A DNA stretch of 64,000 bases from Massiliimalia massiliensis. Its GTDB lineage: Bacteria > Bacillota > Clostridia > Oscillospirales > Ruminococcaceae. Below, piece by piece: positions 56,188 through 64,000 of the stretch. Numbering within the stretch: position 1 is the stretch's first letter; each line of letters begins with the position of its first letter. Both the position numbers and the translations under genes were made by a program. Below the pieces are notes generated by a model. The model saw only the letters and a list, made by a program, of their open reading frames with translations. It was not told the DNA's origin and did not search any database. Location: NCBI RefSeq assembly GCF_900155615.1, contig NZ_FUHT01000002.1:744001-808000 (forward strand), given 5' to 3'.

Positions 56188-57789
56188 ATGGAGAAGCAGA
56201 ATATTGCGGCGGCTATTCGAAACGGTGAGGTTTACCTTGGGATTGAAATGGGCTCTACTCGGATTAAGGCGGTTCTAATTGGGCCAGATCATTCTCCGAT
56301 TGCCTCTGGAGCGTTTGACTGGGAGAACCGGTTTGAAAACGGCGTATGGACTTATCATCTGGAGGATGTCTGGACGGGAATCCGGGCAGCTTATCGTGGG
56401 ATGGCTGAGGATGTAAAGGGGAAATACGGGGAAGAATTAACCCGCCTCGGCGCACTTGGAATTTCTGCCATGATGCATGGCTATCTTCCGTTTGACGCGC
56501 AGGGGAAGCAAATCGCTTCCTTCCGCACCTGGCGGAATACCACAACGGAGCAGGCCGCGGTAAAGCTGACGGAGCTATTCCAATTTAATATCCCGCTCCG
56601 GTGGAGCATTGCGCATCTTTACCAGGCGATTCTAAACGGAGAAGAGCATGTCAAGGATATTTCCTACCTGACAACGCTTGCCGGATATGTGCACTGGGCT
56701 CTGACCGGGGAAAAGGTCATGGGTGTCGGGGAGGCTTCCGGCATGTTCCCGATCGACAGCAATGCCGGAACCTTCGATGCAGGAATGACGGCGCAGTTTG
56801 ATGAGATTTTGAGGGAGAAGGGTTTTTCCTTTACCCTGTCGGACATTATGCCCCGCGTTCTGACGGCAGGGGAGGCTGCTGGACAGCTGACAGAGGAAGG
56901 GGCAAGACGTCTTGATCCTACCGGCGCTTTGCAGGCGGGCGTACCGCTTTGTCCGCCGGAAGGCGACGCCGGTACCGGCATGGTGGCGACCAACAGTGTG
57001 GCGCCTCGGACGGGAAATGTTTCTGCCGGAACCTCTGTCTTTGCGATGGTAGTGCTGGAGAAGGCGCTCAGCAGAGTTTATCCTGAAATTGACATGGTGA
57101 CCACACCGGCCGGAGCGCCGGTTGCTATGGCGCACTGCAATACCTGTACCTCGGATTTGGACGCCTGGGTGCGCGTATTCGGGGAAATGGCAAAGGAAGC
57201 GGGCGCAGAGCTTTCCAAGCCGGCGTTATATGATCTGTTGTACTATAAAGCGCTGGAGGGTGACGCCGACTGCGGTGGTGTACTCACCTATAACTATTAT
57301 TCAGGGGAACCGATTACCGGCGTAACCGAAGGACGGCCAATGGTGGTACGGATGCCGGATGCGAAGCTTACTCTCGCGAACTTTATGCGTGCTCAGCTTT
57401 ACGCTACGATGGCCACCCTCAAGATAGGAATGGATATCCTATTTGACCAGGAAAATGTCAAGCTGGATCAGCTTCTCGGCCATGGCGGGCTGTTTAAAAC
57501 GCCCGGTGTCGGGCAGCGCTTTATGGCGGCGGCAATCGGGGTTCCGGTTGCAGTGATGGAAACTGCGGGCGAGGGCGGCCCATGGGGGATGGCGCTGCTT
57601 GCGGCATTTCAGGCAAAGAAACAGGAAGGGGAAACGCTGGAGACTTATCTTGCAAACCATGTCTTTGCACAGGCAAAGGGCAGCAGCGTTGAACCGGATG
57701 AAAAGGATCAGAAGGGCTTTTCTGATTATCTGGTGCGCTATAAGGCTGGTCTGGCGGCGCAGCAGGCGGCGGTTGATGTGTTAAAATGA
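56188..57789 (+). CDS. FGGY-family carbohydrate kinase
   Basis: 533 residues, start ATG 56188 after CAGGTGAAT. Two actin-like halves: phosphate-1 region [35 protein letters not shown], then [53 protein letters not shown] in the second half, and [46 protein letters not shown] near the end. FGGY kinases phosphorylate pentuloses, glycerol and related polyols. It looks nearest to xylulokinase/ribulokinase relatives of unknown substrate. Own promoter and terminator, so not part of the upstream operon although adjacent in function. Confidence 0.93.
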   Translation: MEKQNIAAAIRNGEVYLGIEMGSTRIKAVLIGPDHSPIASGAFDWENRFENGVWTYHLEDVWTGIRAAYRGMAEDVKGKYGEELTRLGALGISAMMHGYLPFDAQGKQIASFRTWRNTTTEQAAVKLTELFQFNIPLRWSIAHLYQAILNGEEHVKDISYLTTLAGYVHWALTGEKVMGVGEASGMFPIDSNAGTFDAGMTAQFDEILREKGFSFTLSDIMPRVLTAGEAAGQLTEEGARRLDPTGALQAGVPLCPPEGDAGTGMVATNSVAPRTGNVSAGTSVFAMVVLEKALSRVYPEIDMVTTPAGAPVAMAHCNTCTSDLDAWVRVFGEMAKEAGAELSKPALYDLLYYKALEGDADCGGVLTYNYYSGEPITGVTEGRPMVVRMPDAKLTLANFMRAQLYATMATLKIGMDILFDQENVKLDQLLGHGGLFKTPGVGQRFMAAAIGVPVAVMETAGEGGPWGMALLAAFQAKKQEGETLETYLANHVFAQAKGSSVEPDEKDQKGFSDYLVRYKAGLAAQQAAVDVLK

Positions 57790-57792
57790 CCA

Positions 57793-57840
57793 TATAAAAG
57801 GAAGGAGCGCAGACATTTGTCTGCGCTCCTTCCTTTTATA
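57793..57840. terminator. Bidirectional terminator between the FGGY kinase and DsbA-like genes
   Basis: Perfect 23-bp arms (57793-57815 and 57818-57840, core AAGGAAGGAGCGCAGACA) with a 2-base loop; A/T-rich ends give U-tracts both ways. Confidence 0.93.
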
Positions 57841-57842
57841 AT

Positions 57843-58340
57843 TTATAATGACGCCAGAAACTGTTCCAGCTTGTGCGGCGGGACAAGCACGCCGTCACGG
57901 GAGCCGATCTGATAGGGGCCGGAACGGTAGCTTGGTACCGCTGAAAAACCATATTCTTCCCAGGCGGCCCGGTTGCCTTCCTCAACCTTCTGCGCATAAC
58001 GGTTTTCCATAAGTGCGGCATGGAAACCGGAACCGTCAGAGCAGCACTCGGCGGCAAGCTGCTCTAATACGCTGAGGTCAGAAATATTTCTTCCCTGATC
58101 GAAATGGGCGGCATAAACAAGTGCATGGTATTTCCATAAGTCTCCCTGCCGCTCCTGTACATAATACATGCCCTGGATGGCCAGATCGCTGTGGATTCGC
58201 GCTGGTTCTGGTCTTGGATGAGCTTCGCAGGGACGCCAGATGATGGCAAGCTTCGGATATTTGGGAAGCAGCTTTAGCAGATTTTTATGGCCCTGATAAC
58301 AATAAGGGCATACATAGTCAAAGAATACTTCTAATTGCAT
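57843..58340 (-). CDS. DsbA-family thioredoxin-fold oxidoreductase
   Basis: 165 residues from ATG 58340 (AAAGGAG upstream). Thioredoxin-like start MQLEVFFDYVCPYCYQGHKNLLKLL with redox motif CPYC, helical insertion with ALVYAAHFDQGRNISDLSVLEQLAAECCSD, and the closing AWEEYGFSAVPSYRSGPYQIGSRDGVLVPPHKLEQFL with the cis-Pro (VPSY). No signal peptide, so a cytoplasmic FrnE/2-hydroxychromene-isomerase-type relative of DsbA. Monocistronic, divergent from the aldo/keto reductase pair. Substrate unknown. Confidence 0.92.
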   Translation of the reverse strand: MQLEVFFDYVCPYCYQGHKNLLKLLPKYPKLAIIWRPCEAHPRPEPARIHSDLAIQGMYYVQERQGDLWKYHALVYAAHFDQGRNISDLSVLEQLAAECCSDGSGFHAALMENRYAQKVEEGNRAAWEEYGFSAVPSYRSGPYQIGSRDGVLVPPHKLEQFLASL

Positions 58341-58463
58341 AGTCTGTCTCCTTTCTGTAAATGCTTTTAAGCTTATTATAGCCACAGCATTCGAAAAAAT
58401 CAATTAGAGCTACAGAGGGAAAGCTTTGTAATCTGATGCATAAATTATCCATAACTGAATCCA

Positions 58464-58493
58464 TTTACGGGACAGTCTATAGCTTGCTACAAT
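58464..58493 (+). promoter_or_regulatory. Promoter of the aldo/keto reductase pair
   Basis: -35 TTTACG (58464-58469), 18-base spacer, -10 TACAAT (58488-58493). Confidence 0.6.
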
Positions 58494-58575
58494 GAAATAA
58501 AGACAAGGACAATTGTATCTGTTCCTTATCATTAAGGATAGGGAGAAAATAAAATTATTGTAGGAGGCGTAGAGC

Positions 58576-59418
58576 TTGAGCAATTTAACCATCGATTCGA
58601 CAATCATGTTAAACAACCGTGTCAGGATACCGCTGATCGGGTTTGGCTGTGCGGAGATTACTCCCTGGGCGTCGGAACAGGAAAGAATTATCCGAACAGC
58701 AATCGACGCAGGGTACCGCCTATTGGACACAGCAATCGCATACGAAACAGAACATGGCGTAGGAAATGCGTGGAGAAACAGTGGAATTGACCGAGAGAAA
58801 TTTTTTATTGCGACGAAGGTGCCGCCCGGAACAATTCGGGGCGGCAGAAAAGAGATTGTCCGTAGTTTTGAACAGTCTCTGCGCAATTTACGGACTGATT
58901 ATGTAGACCTTTATTTAATTCACTGGCCGCCGCAGGGAAAAATTCAGGAGGCGTGGGAAATCCTGGAATATTTATACTACTCGGGACGAACCCGCGCGAT
59001 TGGAATTTCCAATCTAAACCGCCGCCATTGGCTGGAGGTAATGGCGACCTGCGAGGTGATGCCTCATGTGCAGCAGGATGAATTCCATCCATATCGCATG
59101 AACGAATACAACCGGATTTTCTGTGAACAGCATAACATTCACTTTGAAGCGTTTTCGCCTGTGGCGCGGGGCCTTTTGCGTGAAAATCCCATCCTAAAGC
59201 AGTTGGCTGAGAAATACAACAAAAATACCTTCCAAATTATTCTGCGCTGGGATCTCCAGCATGGTGTCACGGCAATTCCGCGCTCCTCTAACCCAAAACA
59301 TATTGCAGACAATATTGATCTTTATGATTTTGAACTGACGGAGGAAGAAGTCGCCATGATCGATTCTCTTAATAAGGAAGGGCAAATAAATCGGGACATC
59401 GACAATTTTAATTTCTAA
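58576..59418 (+). CDS. Aldo/keto reductase with intact catalytic tetrad
   Basis: 280 residues from TTG 58576, with a perfect AGGAGG 8 bases upstream. AKR TIM barrel: IPLIGFGCAEITPW, AGYRLLDTAIAYETEHGVGNAW, FFIATKV, LYLIHWPPQG and GVTAIPRSSNPKHIADN. The catalytic tetrad is complete: D51, Y56, K81 and H116. It should reduce aldehydes or ketones with NADPH, of the clostridial short-AKR (2,5-diketo-gluconate-reductase-like) type. The next gene, 18 bases on, is a paralogue with the tetrad broken, so the pair may act together. TTG start. Substrate unknown. Confidence 0.93.
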   Translation: MSNLTIDSTIMLNNRVRIPLIGFGCAEITPWASEQERIIRTAIDAGYRLLDTAIAYETEHGVGNAWRNSGIDREKFFIATKVPPGTIRGGRKEIVRSFEQSLRNLRTDYVDLYLIHWPPQGKIQEAWEILEYLYYSGRTRAIGISNLNRRHWLEVMATCEVMPHVQQDEFHPYRMNEYNRIFCEQHNIHFEAFSPVARGLLRENPILKQLAEKYNKNTFQIILRWDLQHGVTAIPRSSNPKHIADNIDLYDFELTEEEVAMIDSLNKEGQINRDIDNFNF

Positions 59419-59436
59419 TGTGAGGTGAATAGTTTG

Positions 59437-60555
59437 ATGAACAAGCTAACATTTGAATCGGCCATTGCGCTTCGGGATGGGAACACCATGCCGGTGATCG
59501 GCTATAGCTCTACAGAACATTCTTATAATCACGTAACGCAGACCGAAATTTTTTTGGATGCAATTGAACTGGGCTACCGATATTTTGACCTGAGCTATGA
59601 CGACGATTGCCTGATTCCTTTGAGAAGGGCGATCGACCGCAGTGGGATCAGCCGGGAAGAGTTTTTTATAGCCTGCCGGTTTGGGGATACCCAAAACCGT
59701 AATGTCCCAGGAGCGGGTACGACCAATGAGCTTTTGGAACAATTTGGCGGGACTCTGGATCTTGTTTCCCTTGCGTGGCCATATTATTATTCTGCCAGCA
59801 GCGCATGGTCCGGCCCGCCCGACTATTCGAAAAGCGATAACGGCTATCCGATTAGCATGCAGAACCTGTATCAGGATGTCGTTCGCGAAATCGGAGTATG
59901 CAATTTTGATGTGAAGCATCTGGAAATGCTAAAGGAGCATAAAGCGTTTGAGATGCTGCCGATGGTCGATCAGAATCAGTTTCATCCTTTATATACCTGC
60001 GAGGAGCTGCGCCGGTACTGCAGGGACAATGGAATTGTTTTTGTAAAGGGCTTTGAAAAAAACGACGCCGTCATGGTAAAAAAGCCGCTTTATGAAACTG
60101 ACGTATCAATGAATGGGGAATTATTTGAGCTTTCTGAGCGTGAGCGCCGAGCAAATGAGATGAATTTACAGAGATACAATATGTCAATTGCAAAGGTATT
60201 CACAGAAGAAGGATCACCGTTGGCTGATGATGCATGGCGCAGCTTAAGGCGGGAGGTGGTCGAATATAATCCATATGACCATACCTGTAATCCAAGGGAG
60301 GAAAAGGACTTTTATGACCACTGTGTTCCAATTCGCCGGATAGGGGAGAAGTACGGCAAAACCAATCGTCAGATTATTGACCGATGGGCACTGCAGCATG
60401 GCGCTGTGATTTTGGTCAAGGGGATTTGGCGGAAAGACATGGAAACAGGCAAGGATTTGTTTGATTTTGAGCTGACGCCAGATGAAATGAAACGGATTGA
60501 TAGCTTTAATATGGATAAGCGCTTTGGCTATCATCCGGATTATATCGATTTCTGA
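59437..60555 (+). CDS. Degenerate aldo/keto reductase homologue (probable pseudo-enzyme)
   Basis: 372 residues from ATG 59437 (GAGGTGA upstream; in-frame TTG 59434 and GTG 59425 exist). It keeps the AKR barrel frame (MPVIGYSS, LGYRYFDLSYDDD, FFIACRF, VREIGVCNFDVKHLEML, MLPMVDQNQFHPLYTCEELRRYC, RWALQHGAVILVKG, and DFELTPDEMKRIDS at the end). Against the neighbouring reductase, D51 is kept, but Tyr56 is Asp56, Lys81 is Arg81 and the His is Ala113. An insertion of about 90 residues, rich in Tyr, Pro and charged residues, is present after residue 210. Catalysis by the normal route is unlikely, so it may bind a ligand or partner the active paralogue. Co-transcribed. Confidence 0.88.
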   Translation: MNKLTFESAIALRDGNTMPVIGYSSTEHSYNHVTQTEIFLDAIELGYRYFDLSYDDDCLIPLRRAIDRSGISREEFFIACRFGDTQNRNVPGAGTTNELLEQFGGTLDLVSLAWPYYYSASSAWSGPPDYSKSDNGYPISMQNLYQDVVREIGVCNFDVKHLEMLKEHKAFEMLPMVDQNQFHPLYTCEELRRYCRDNGIVFVKGFEKNDAVMVKKPLYETDVSMNGELFELSERERRANEMNLQRYNMSIAKVFTEEGSPLADDAWRSLRREVVEYNPYDHTCNPREEKDFYDHCVPIRRIGEKYGKTNRQIIDRWALQHGAVILVKGIWRKDMETGKDLFDFELTPDEMKRIDSFNMDKRFGYHPDYIDF

Positions 60556-60611
60556 TTTCAGCAAAGAAGCCGGAACTTTATACGCTGGGAGCGGCACTTC
60601 CCATAATAGAG

Positions 60612-60648
60612 AAAGACAGATCGTATCGTACGGTCTGTCTTTTTTCTG
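60612..60648. terminator. Terminator after the aldo/keto reductase pair
   Basis: Arms AAAGACAGATCGTA (60612-60625) and TACGGTCTGTCTTT (60629-60642), one U-G pair, then TTTTCTG. It lies 58 bases from the end of the convergent ROK gene. Confidence 0.88.
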
Positions 60649-60699
60649 TATTCTCTATGGCAAAAAACAACTATGTGCCGCCGGGCGGGAGAGGTTAAA

Positions 60700-61686
60700 T
60701 CATATTTCTAACGCAACTGACAAAGCGGCAAAATCTCCGATCCGGTCGCCGAGCAAGGCAGGGACGATTTTACAGCAATTGCGGGATATGGGCAGCGCTT
60801 CCTGGTGGAAGGAAGCCATCATACTGTCCTGCAACAGGTGAGAACTCCGTTCGTAAATACTGCCGATGACAATGATTTCGGGATTCAAAATATCGGTCAG
60901 AATAGAAATACCCCTGCCAAGATAGTGTCCGCAGAGACGATAAATTTCTTTTGCCAATTCATCTCCGCGGTCTGCGGCAATCGCAACATCTTTGGCACTG
61001 AGCTGATTTAAGGCGGAGAGATCCGGGCAGAAGCTTGGTTTATCGCCCATCTGAAGCCTCTCCAGCACCTTGAAGCCTGCAAGCTGGGCGATGCCGCCGC
61101 CGCTGCAGAATCCTTCAAAGGAGACTGCCTTGCCAAACCCAACCGGCCCCTGGTTTTCCAACCGAATGTGCCCTACCTCGCCGGCCATATCATTGGTTCC
61201 GGTATAGAGCCTTCCATCTAAAATGAGTCCCGCTCCAAGCCCTGTTCCGAAGGTGAGAAAGATGATATTCTTGTATCCCCGCGCTGCTCCAAACCGCCAT
61301 TCTGCTAAAGCGCAGGCATTGGCATCGTTTTGGATCAATACAGGAACGTGAAATTGATCCTCTAAAATTTTTGCCAGAGGAATATTATCCCATCCAAACA
61401 AATTTGGCGGATTCATGATTATACCGCGTACATGATCCAAGGGGCCGCCGCAGCTAACTCCGATTGCATGGATTTCGTCCGGGCGGATCGAATGCGCCTT
61501 GAGCAGGCCGCGCAGAGAGGCGCAGAGATTGCCGATAATGTAGTCCGGGCCCATTTCTGCCTTGGTAGGGAAGCGATCCTTATCCAGGATGGGATCGTCG
61601 GGCAATGATTCAGCTTCTCTGGTTCTTCCGAGAACGACCGAGCATTTGGTTCCTCCGATGTCGATTCCAATGGAGTACGGTTTCAT
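60700..61686 (-). CDS. ROK-family sugar kinase
   Basis: 328 residues from ATG 61686 (AAAGGCGG upstream). YSIGIDIGGTKCSVVLGR (phosphate-1 loop), AIGVSCGGPLDHVRGIIMNPPNL, VLIQNDANACALAEWRFGAARG with the catalytic Asp, FLTFGTGLGAGLILDGRLYTG, and GEVGHIRLENQGPVGFGKAVSFEGFCSGGGIAQLA. The CXCGXXGC zinc motif of glucokinase-type ROK proteins is absent, which places it in the GPxGxGKxxSFEGFCSGGG branch. Likely a cytoplasmic kinase for a hexose or amino sugar. Last gene of the minus-strand kinase/isomerase/phosphatase unit, 31 bases after the isomerase. Confidence 0.92.
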   Translation of the reverse strand: MKPYSIGIDIGGTKCSVVLGRTREAESLPDDPILDKDRFPTKAEMGPDYIIGNLCASLRGLLKAHSIRPDEIHAIGVSCGGPLDHVRGIIMNPPNLFGWDNIPLAKILEDQFHVPVLIQNDANACALAEWRFGAARGYKNIIFLTFGTGLGAGLILDGRLYTGTNDMAGEVGHIRLENQGPVGFGKAVSFEGFCSGGGIAQLAGFKVLERLQMGDKPSFCPDLSALNQLSAKDVAIAADRGDELAKEIYRLCGHYLGRGISILTDILNPEIIVIGSIYERSSHLLQDSMMASFHQEALPISRNCCKIVPALLGDRIGDFAALSVALEI

Positions 61687-61717
61687 GGGATTTTCCGCCT
61701 TTCTGATTGTATTTTCA

Positions 61718-62365
61718 TTATCCAAAGAATTGCTGCTCCAGCGCAGCGCAGAGCGCGTGATAAACCGGGAGATGAAGCTCTTGAACCCGGTAAGTTTCCT
61801 CTTCGGGAACGCGGATCACGACAGAGCAAAGCTGGTTCATTTTTCCGCCGGATTTGCCGGTCATTCCCAGTGTACAAATTCCCATAGCGCTAGCCGTCTG
61901 AAGCGCTGCACAGACATTTGCAGAGCTGCCCGAGGTGGAAATTCCCCAAAGGACATCTCCGGGACTTGCCAGCCCATAAACCTGCTGCGCAAAAACAAGC
62001 TTTGGATCAACGTCATTGGAAAATGCTGTGCTCAAAGCCAAATGGCCTGTCAGCGCAACGCATGGAAGCGCTCCCTGCAGCCGTTCGGCAAGGCGGGTGC
62101 CTTCTGTTCCCTGCTGGAGCAGCCTGTTTTTCAGTTCTGGTGAAATCGGCCGTGGCAGCCGAAAGCTTTTCATCAGCTCTCCGACAATATGTTCACAGTC
62201 TGCAGCGCTTCCGCCGTTTCCGCATAAAAGCAGCTTGTTTCCGGCGTGAAAGGCTTGAGAGAGCATGCTGAAGGCTTCTAGAATAGAGTCCCGGCAATCC
62301 TGAAGCATAGGATAACGGAAGATCAGGTCTTCCAAAGTCTGTATGGCCCTTTGCTTTGCTTTCAT
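61718..62365 (-). CDS. SIS-domain sugar isomerase (GmhA-like)
   Basis: 215 residues from ATG 62365 (TAGGAGGG upstream). Single SIS domain: KLLLCGNGGSAADCEHIVGELMKSFRLPR (about 44-72), the GmhA-type signature with NGGSAAD and the metal/His region DCEH, then DVLWGISTSGSSANVCAALQTASAMGICTLGMTGKSGGKMNQLCSVVIRVPEEETYRVQELHLPVYHALCAALEQ. GmhA isomerises sedoheptulose-7-phosphate to a D-glycero-D-manno-heptose-7-phosphate. The match in the EETYRVQELHLPxYHALC region is close to GmhA. Between a HAD phosphatase and a ROK kinase. Substrate by inference only. Confidence 0.9.
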   Translation of the reverse strand: MKAKQRAIQTLEDLIFRYPMLQDCRDSILEAFSMLSQAFHAGNKLLLCGNGGSAADCEHIVGELMKSFRLPRPISPELKNRLLQQGTEGTRLAERLQGALPCVALTGHLALSTAFSNDVDPKLVFAQQVYGLASPGDVLWGISTSGSSANVCAALQTASAMGICTLGMTGKSGGKMNQLCSVVIRVPEEETYRVQELHLPVYHALCAALEQQFFG

Positions 62366-62376
62366 TTTATTCCCTC

Positions 62377-63183
62377 CTAATATCCTAAAAACTTCAACAG
62401 CTTTTCCGGTTGAGAAAAATCTCCTGTGATGATATCCGCACCTGCTTGAATCAGCTTGGCCCGTTTTAATTCATTGACGCCATGGCGCCGCTTTTCATCG
62501 CTTGCCAGCCCGATTGTCCTTGCGCCGGCCTCTTTTCCTAAACGGATTTCCACCTTGCCGTCTCCGATCACGGCAAGCCGGCTCCCGTTCCCATCAGATG
62601 CTGTTTTACGAAGCAGCATCTGAATCACTTTTTCCTTTGAACAGCTTTTTTCGCGGTGAGGCGCGCCATGAATTTCGGAAACATACTGATCGAGGCCCAG
62701 TACCTTTACTTCTTTTTTAACGTCGACATCATCAGTGCCGCTCGCGATATAGATCTTGACGCCCTTCCGATGCAGTTCGGCTAAAAAAGCCTTGCTCCCG
62801 GCGATCTGATAGCTTTCCGGCAGGCAGGCGCCGCTTTCAAGACGGGCGATCCGCTGCTGTACTTGCTCCAGGAGACGTTGGTTATAAAGGTCTTTATACC
62901 ACCAGGCGTCGTGAGGCTCCTTTGATTCTCCAGCCTCTTTCACCTGTTCCGCCAGCCATTCCATTTGGAAAATAGTTTGAATTCCGATGGATTCTGAGAT
63001 ATAATCCTGCACCTTTCTGACCAGCCCGGCGGAAGGAGGCGTCTCGGGTGAGATCATTTCCAGCATAAGGGGCTCCATAATTGTTTCCCATCCTTCACGC
63101 AATGTGGAGATGGTGCCGTCAAAATCCAGAACCACTGCGGTTACCGGAACAGAGGGATAGTTACCTGTCTTGATCCATTCCAT
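62377..63183 (-). CDS. HAD-superfamily phosphatase
   Basis: 268 residues from ATG 63183 (ACAGGAG upstream). HAD motif I is AVVLDFDGTISTLREGW (nucleophile D in DFDGT), cap helices run about 30-140, motif II is IYIASGTDD, and motif III/IV is VIGDGKVEIRLGKEAGARTIGLASDEK, where the usual second Asp of motif IV is Glu. It overlaps the 3' end of the upstream kinase by 23 bases, so it is coupled to it. It is of the HAD-I cap type, not GmhB-like (DRDGTLN), although its place is where a heptose-bisphosphate phosphatase would stand. Confidence 0.88.
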   Translation of the reverse strand: MEWIKTGNYPSVPVTAVVLDFDGTISTLREGWETIMEPLMLEMISPETPPSAGLVRKVQDYISESIGIQTIFQMEWLAEQVKEAGESKEPHDAWWYKDLYNQRLLEQVQQRIARLESGACLPESYQIAGSKAFLAELHRKGVKIYIASGTDDVDVKKEVKVLGLDQYVSEIHGAPHREKSCSKEKVIQMLLRKTASDGNGSRLAVIGDGKVEIRLGKEAGARTIGLASDEKRRHGVNELKRAKLIQAGADIITGDFSQPEKLLKFLGY

Positions 63184-64000
63184 CTTTTTTCTCCTGTCTG
63201 ATATCGTACTGATTAAGAAGTTCGCTTGCCGTCGCCGTTCCGGTGGTGCCAATTTTTTGGATGGTTACGCAGGCTGTCAGATTGGCGATCTCAACAGCCT
63301 CTTCCCCGGTAGCGCCGGAAGCAATGGCGCAGCAGAATCCTGCTAAAAAGGAGTCGCCTGCGCCCACAAAATCAACCGGCCCGGACACCGGCGCTGCCGG
63401 AATCAGAGAAACGGTTTTTTCCTGAATCCAGGCCGCGCCGCGGTCGCCCAATGTAAGGACTGCATTCTGGCAGGTATGCTCTCTCAGCTGTTTTGCAATT
63501 TGCGGCAGATGCTGTTCCAGATCGTCCGATGATGCAGGGGCGCGGGTGATTTGGCCGCATTCCACCTCATTGGGCTTGATGATTGCGTGGCGGTAAAGTC
63601 CGATTCGCTCCCGGCTGTCAACGACGACCGGCATGCTCCGTGCGATGGCGCAAAGGGCGTCTCGGATACGTGGGGTGATACATCCAAATTCCAATTGATC
63701 TGATACGGCAAGGACATCGCTGCTGTCGGCGGCTGCGTGAAGCCGTTCCAGGAAACGATCCTCATCCATACGGCACAGGGGCGCATAGTTTGAAAAGTCC
63801 AAGCGGGGATCCTCATAGACCACATCTGAGATTCCGTGCCGGAGAGGCTTGCAGTAAGCGGGGGTAACCCGTTTCGCAGATTGGAGCACATCCGCGTAAG
63901 AAATTTCCTGCTGCTCCATGAAATCCCGGAAAATTCTTTCCCGCCAGTCTGTTCCAACGCAGGTTACAAAGGACAGGCGGGACACACCGAGACTTTTGAT
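63161..64000 (-). CDS. PfkB-family sugar kinase, HldE/RfaE kinase-like (5' end outside the window)
   Basis: About 280 residues visible, open to the window edge; the true start lies beyond 64000, since KSLGVSRLSFVTCVGTDWRERIFRDFMEQQ reads as the middle of the usual first beta-sheet. Later features: AVSDQLEFGCITPRIRDALCAIARSMPVVVDSRERIGLYRHAIIKPNEVECG, AVLTLGDRGAAWIQEK and VDFVGAGDSFLAGFCCAIASGATGEEAVEIANLTACVTIQKIGTTGTAT, where VGAGDSF is the catalytic anion hole. The VDSRERIGLYRHAIIKPNEVE and ANLTACVTIQKIGTTGT steps are those of RfaE/HldE heptose-7-phosphate kinases. Overlaps the HAD gene. The C-terminal nucleotidyltransferase domain of HldE is absent. Confidence 0.9.
   Translation of the reverse strand: MKSLGVSRLSFVTCVGTDWRERIFRDFMEQQEISYADVLQSAKRVTPAYCKPLRHGISDVVYEDPRLDFSNYAPLCRMDEDRFLERLHAAADSSDVLAVSDQLEFGCITPRIRDALCAIARSMPVVVDSRERIGLYRHAIIKPNEVECGQITRAPASSDDLEQHLPQIAKQLREHTCQNAVLTLGDRGAAWIQEKTVSLIPAAPVSGPVDFVGAGDSFLAGFCCAIASGATGEEAVEIANLTACVTIQKIGTTGTATASELLNQYDIRQEKKDGMDQDR

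Noticed and set aside
1-64000. CRISPR arrays, tRNA/rRNA genes, insertion sequences or prophage
   Set aside because: No regularly spaced repeats, no tRNA-like cloverleaf, no transposase or phage structural genes were seen on either strand.

Overview
The window looks like chromosomal DNA of a spore-forming anaerobic Clostridia bacterium, probably Oscillospirales/Ruminococcaceae-like. Support comes from spmA/spmB spore-maturation genes, a SpoVT/AbrB-type regulator, an [FeFe]-hydrogenase maturase (hydG), strong AGGAGG ribosome sites, frequent TTG/GTG starts, intrinsic terminators between most units, and many LacI/Gfo-Idh/kinase sugar genes. No tRNA, rRNA, IS element, prophage or CRISPR array was seen. 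The genus is inference; no marker gene was compared.

Layout. 0-9 kb: a truncated small gene, a PduL-type phosphotransacylase, a repeat lipoprotein, a QueG-like Fe-S protein, a polysaccharide deacetylase, a GNAT/membrane pair, a solitary MazF toxin, spmA-spmB, an AbrB regulator and an SGNH hydrolase. 9-13 kb: a signal-peptidase-like membrane protein without catalytic residues, the KtrB-KtrA potassium system and an APH(3')-like kinase. 13-16 kb: an AraC regulator divergent from galK-galT. 16-21 kb: a LacI-controlled set with two Gfo/Idh/MocA dehydrogenases, a membrane protein and a TIM-barrel epimerase; the lacI gene appears to start at ATC and carries twin operators. 21-28 kb: a YfhO-like membrane protein, a P-loop ATPase, a small secreted protein, then a structured leader RNA with terminator/antiterminator geometry before a TM1266-like regulator and hydG. 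28-32 kb: a Cys-rich mini-protein and an XRE regulator around a 22-bp palindrome, an alpha-L-rhamnosidase and citrate synthase. 32-39 kb, minus strand: ddl-racE-DUF1934-argS-homocysteine methyltransferase, ending in an hsdM remnant and an orphan hsdS. 40-46 kb: pth-mfd-foldase lipoprotein.

46-56 kb is the most interesting metabolic block: a LacI regulator fused to a ribokinase domain heads an operon for a nucleoside hydrolase, a CUT1 ABC importer lacking its ATPase, a ribokinase, a threonate-dehydrogenase-like enzyme and a DUF1537 four-carbon-acid kinase. Together they suggest uptake and cleavage of a ribosylated compound, phosphorylation of the ribose, and oxidation plus phosphorylation of an acid sugar. 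It is followed by an FGGY kinase, a DsbA-like protein and a pair of aldo/keto reductases, the second of which has lost three of the four catalytic residues.

60.7-64 kb, minus strand and cut by the window edge: a PfkB (HldE-like) kinase, HAD phosphatase, GmhA-like SIS isomerase and ROK kinase, resembling a heptose-phosphate pathway with substituted parts.

All family assignments are from reading motifs; no database search was run.
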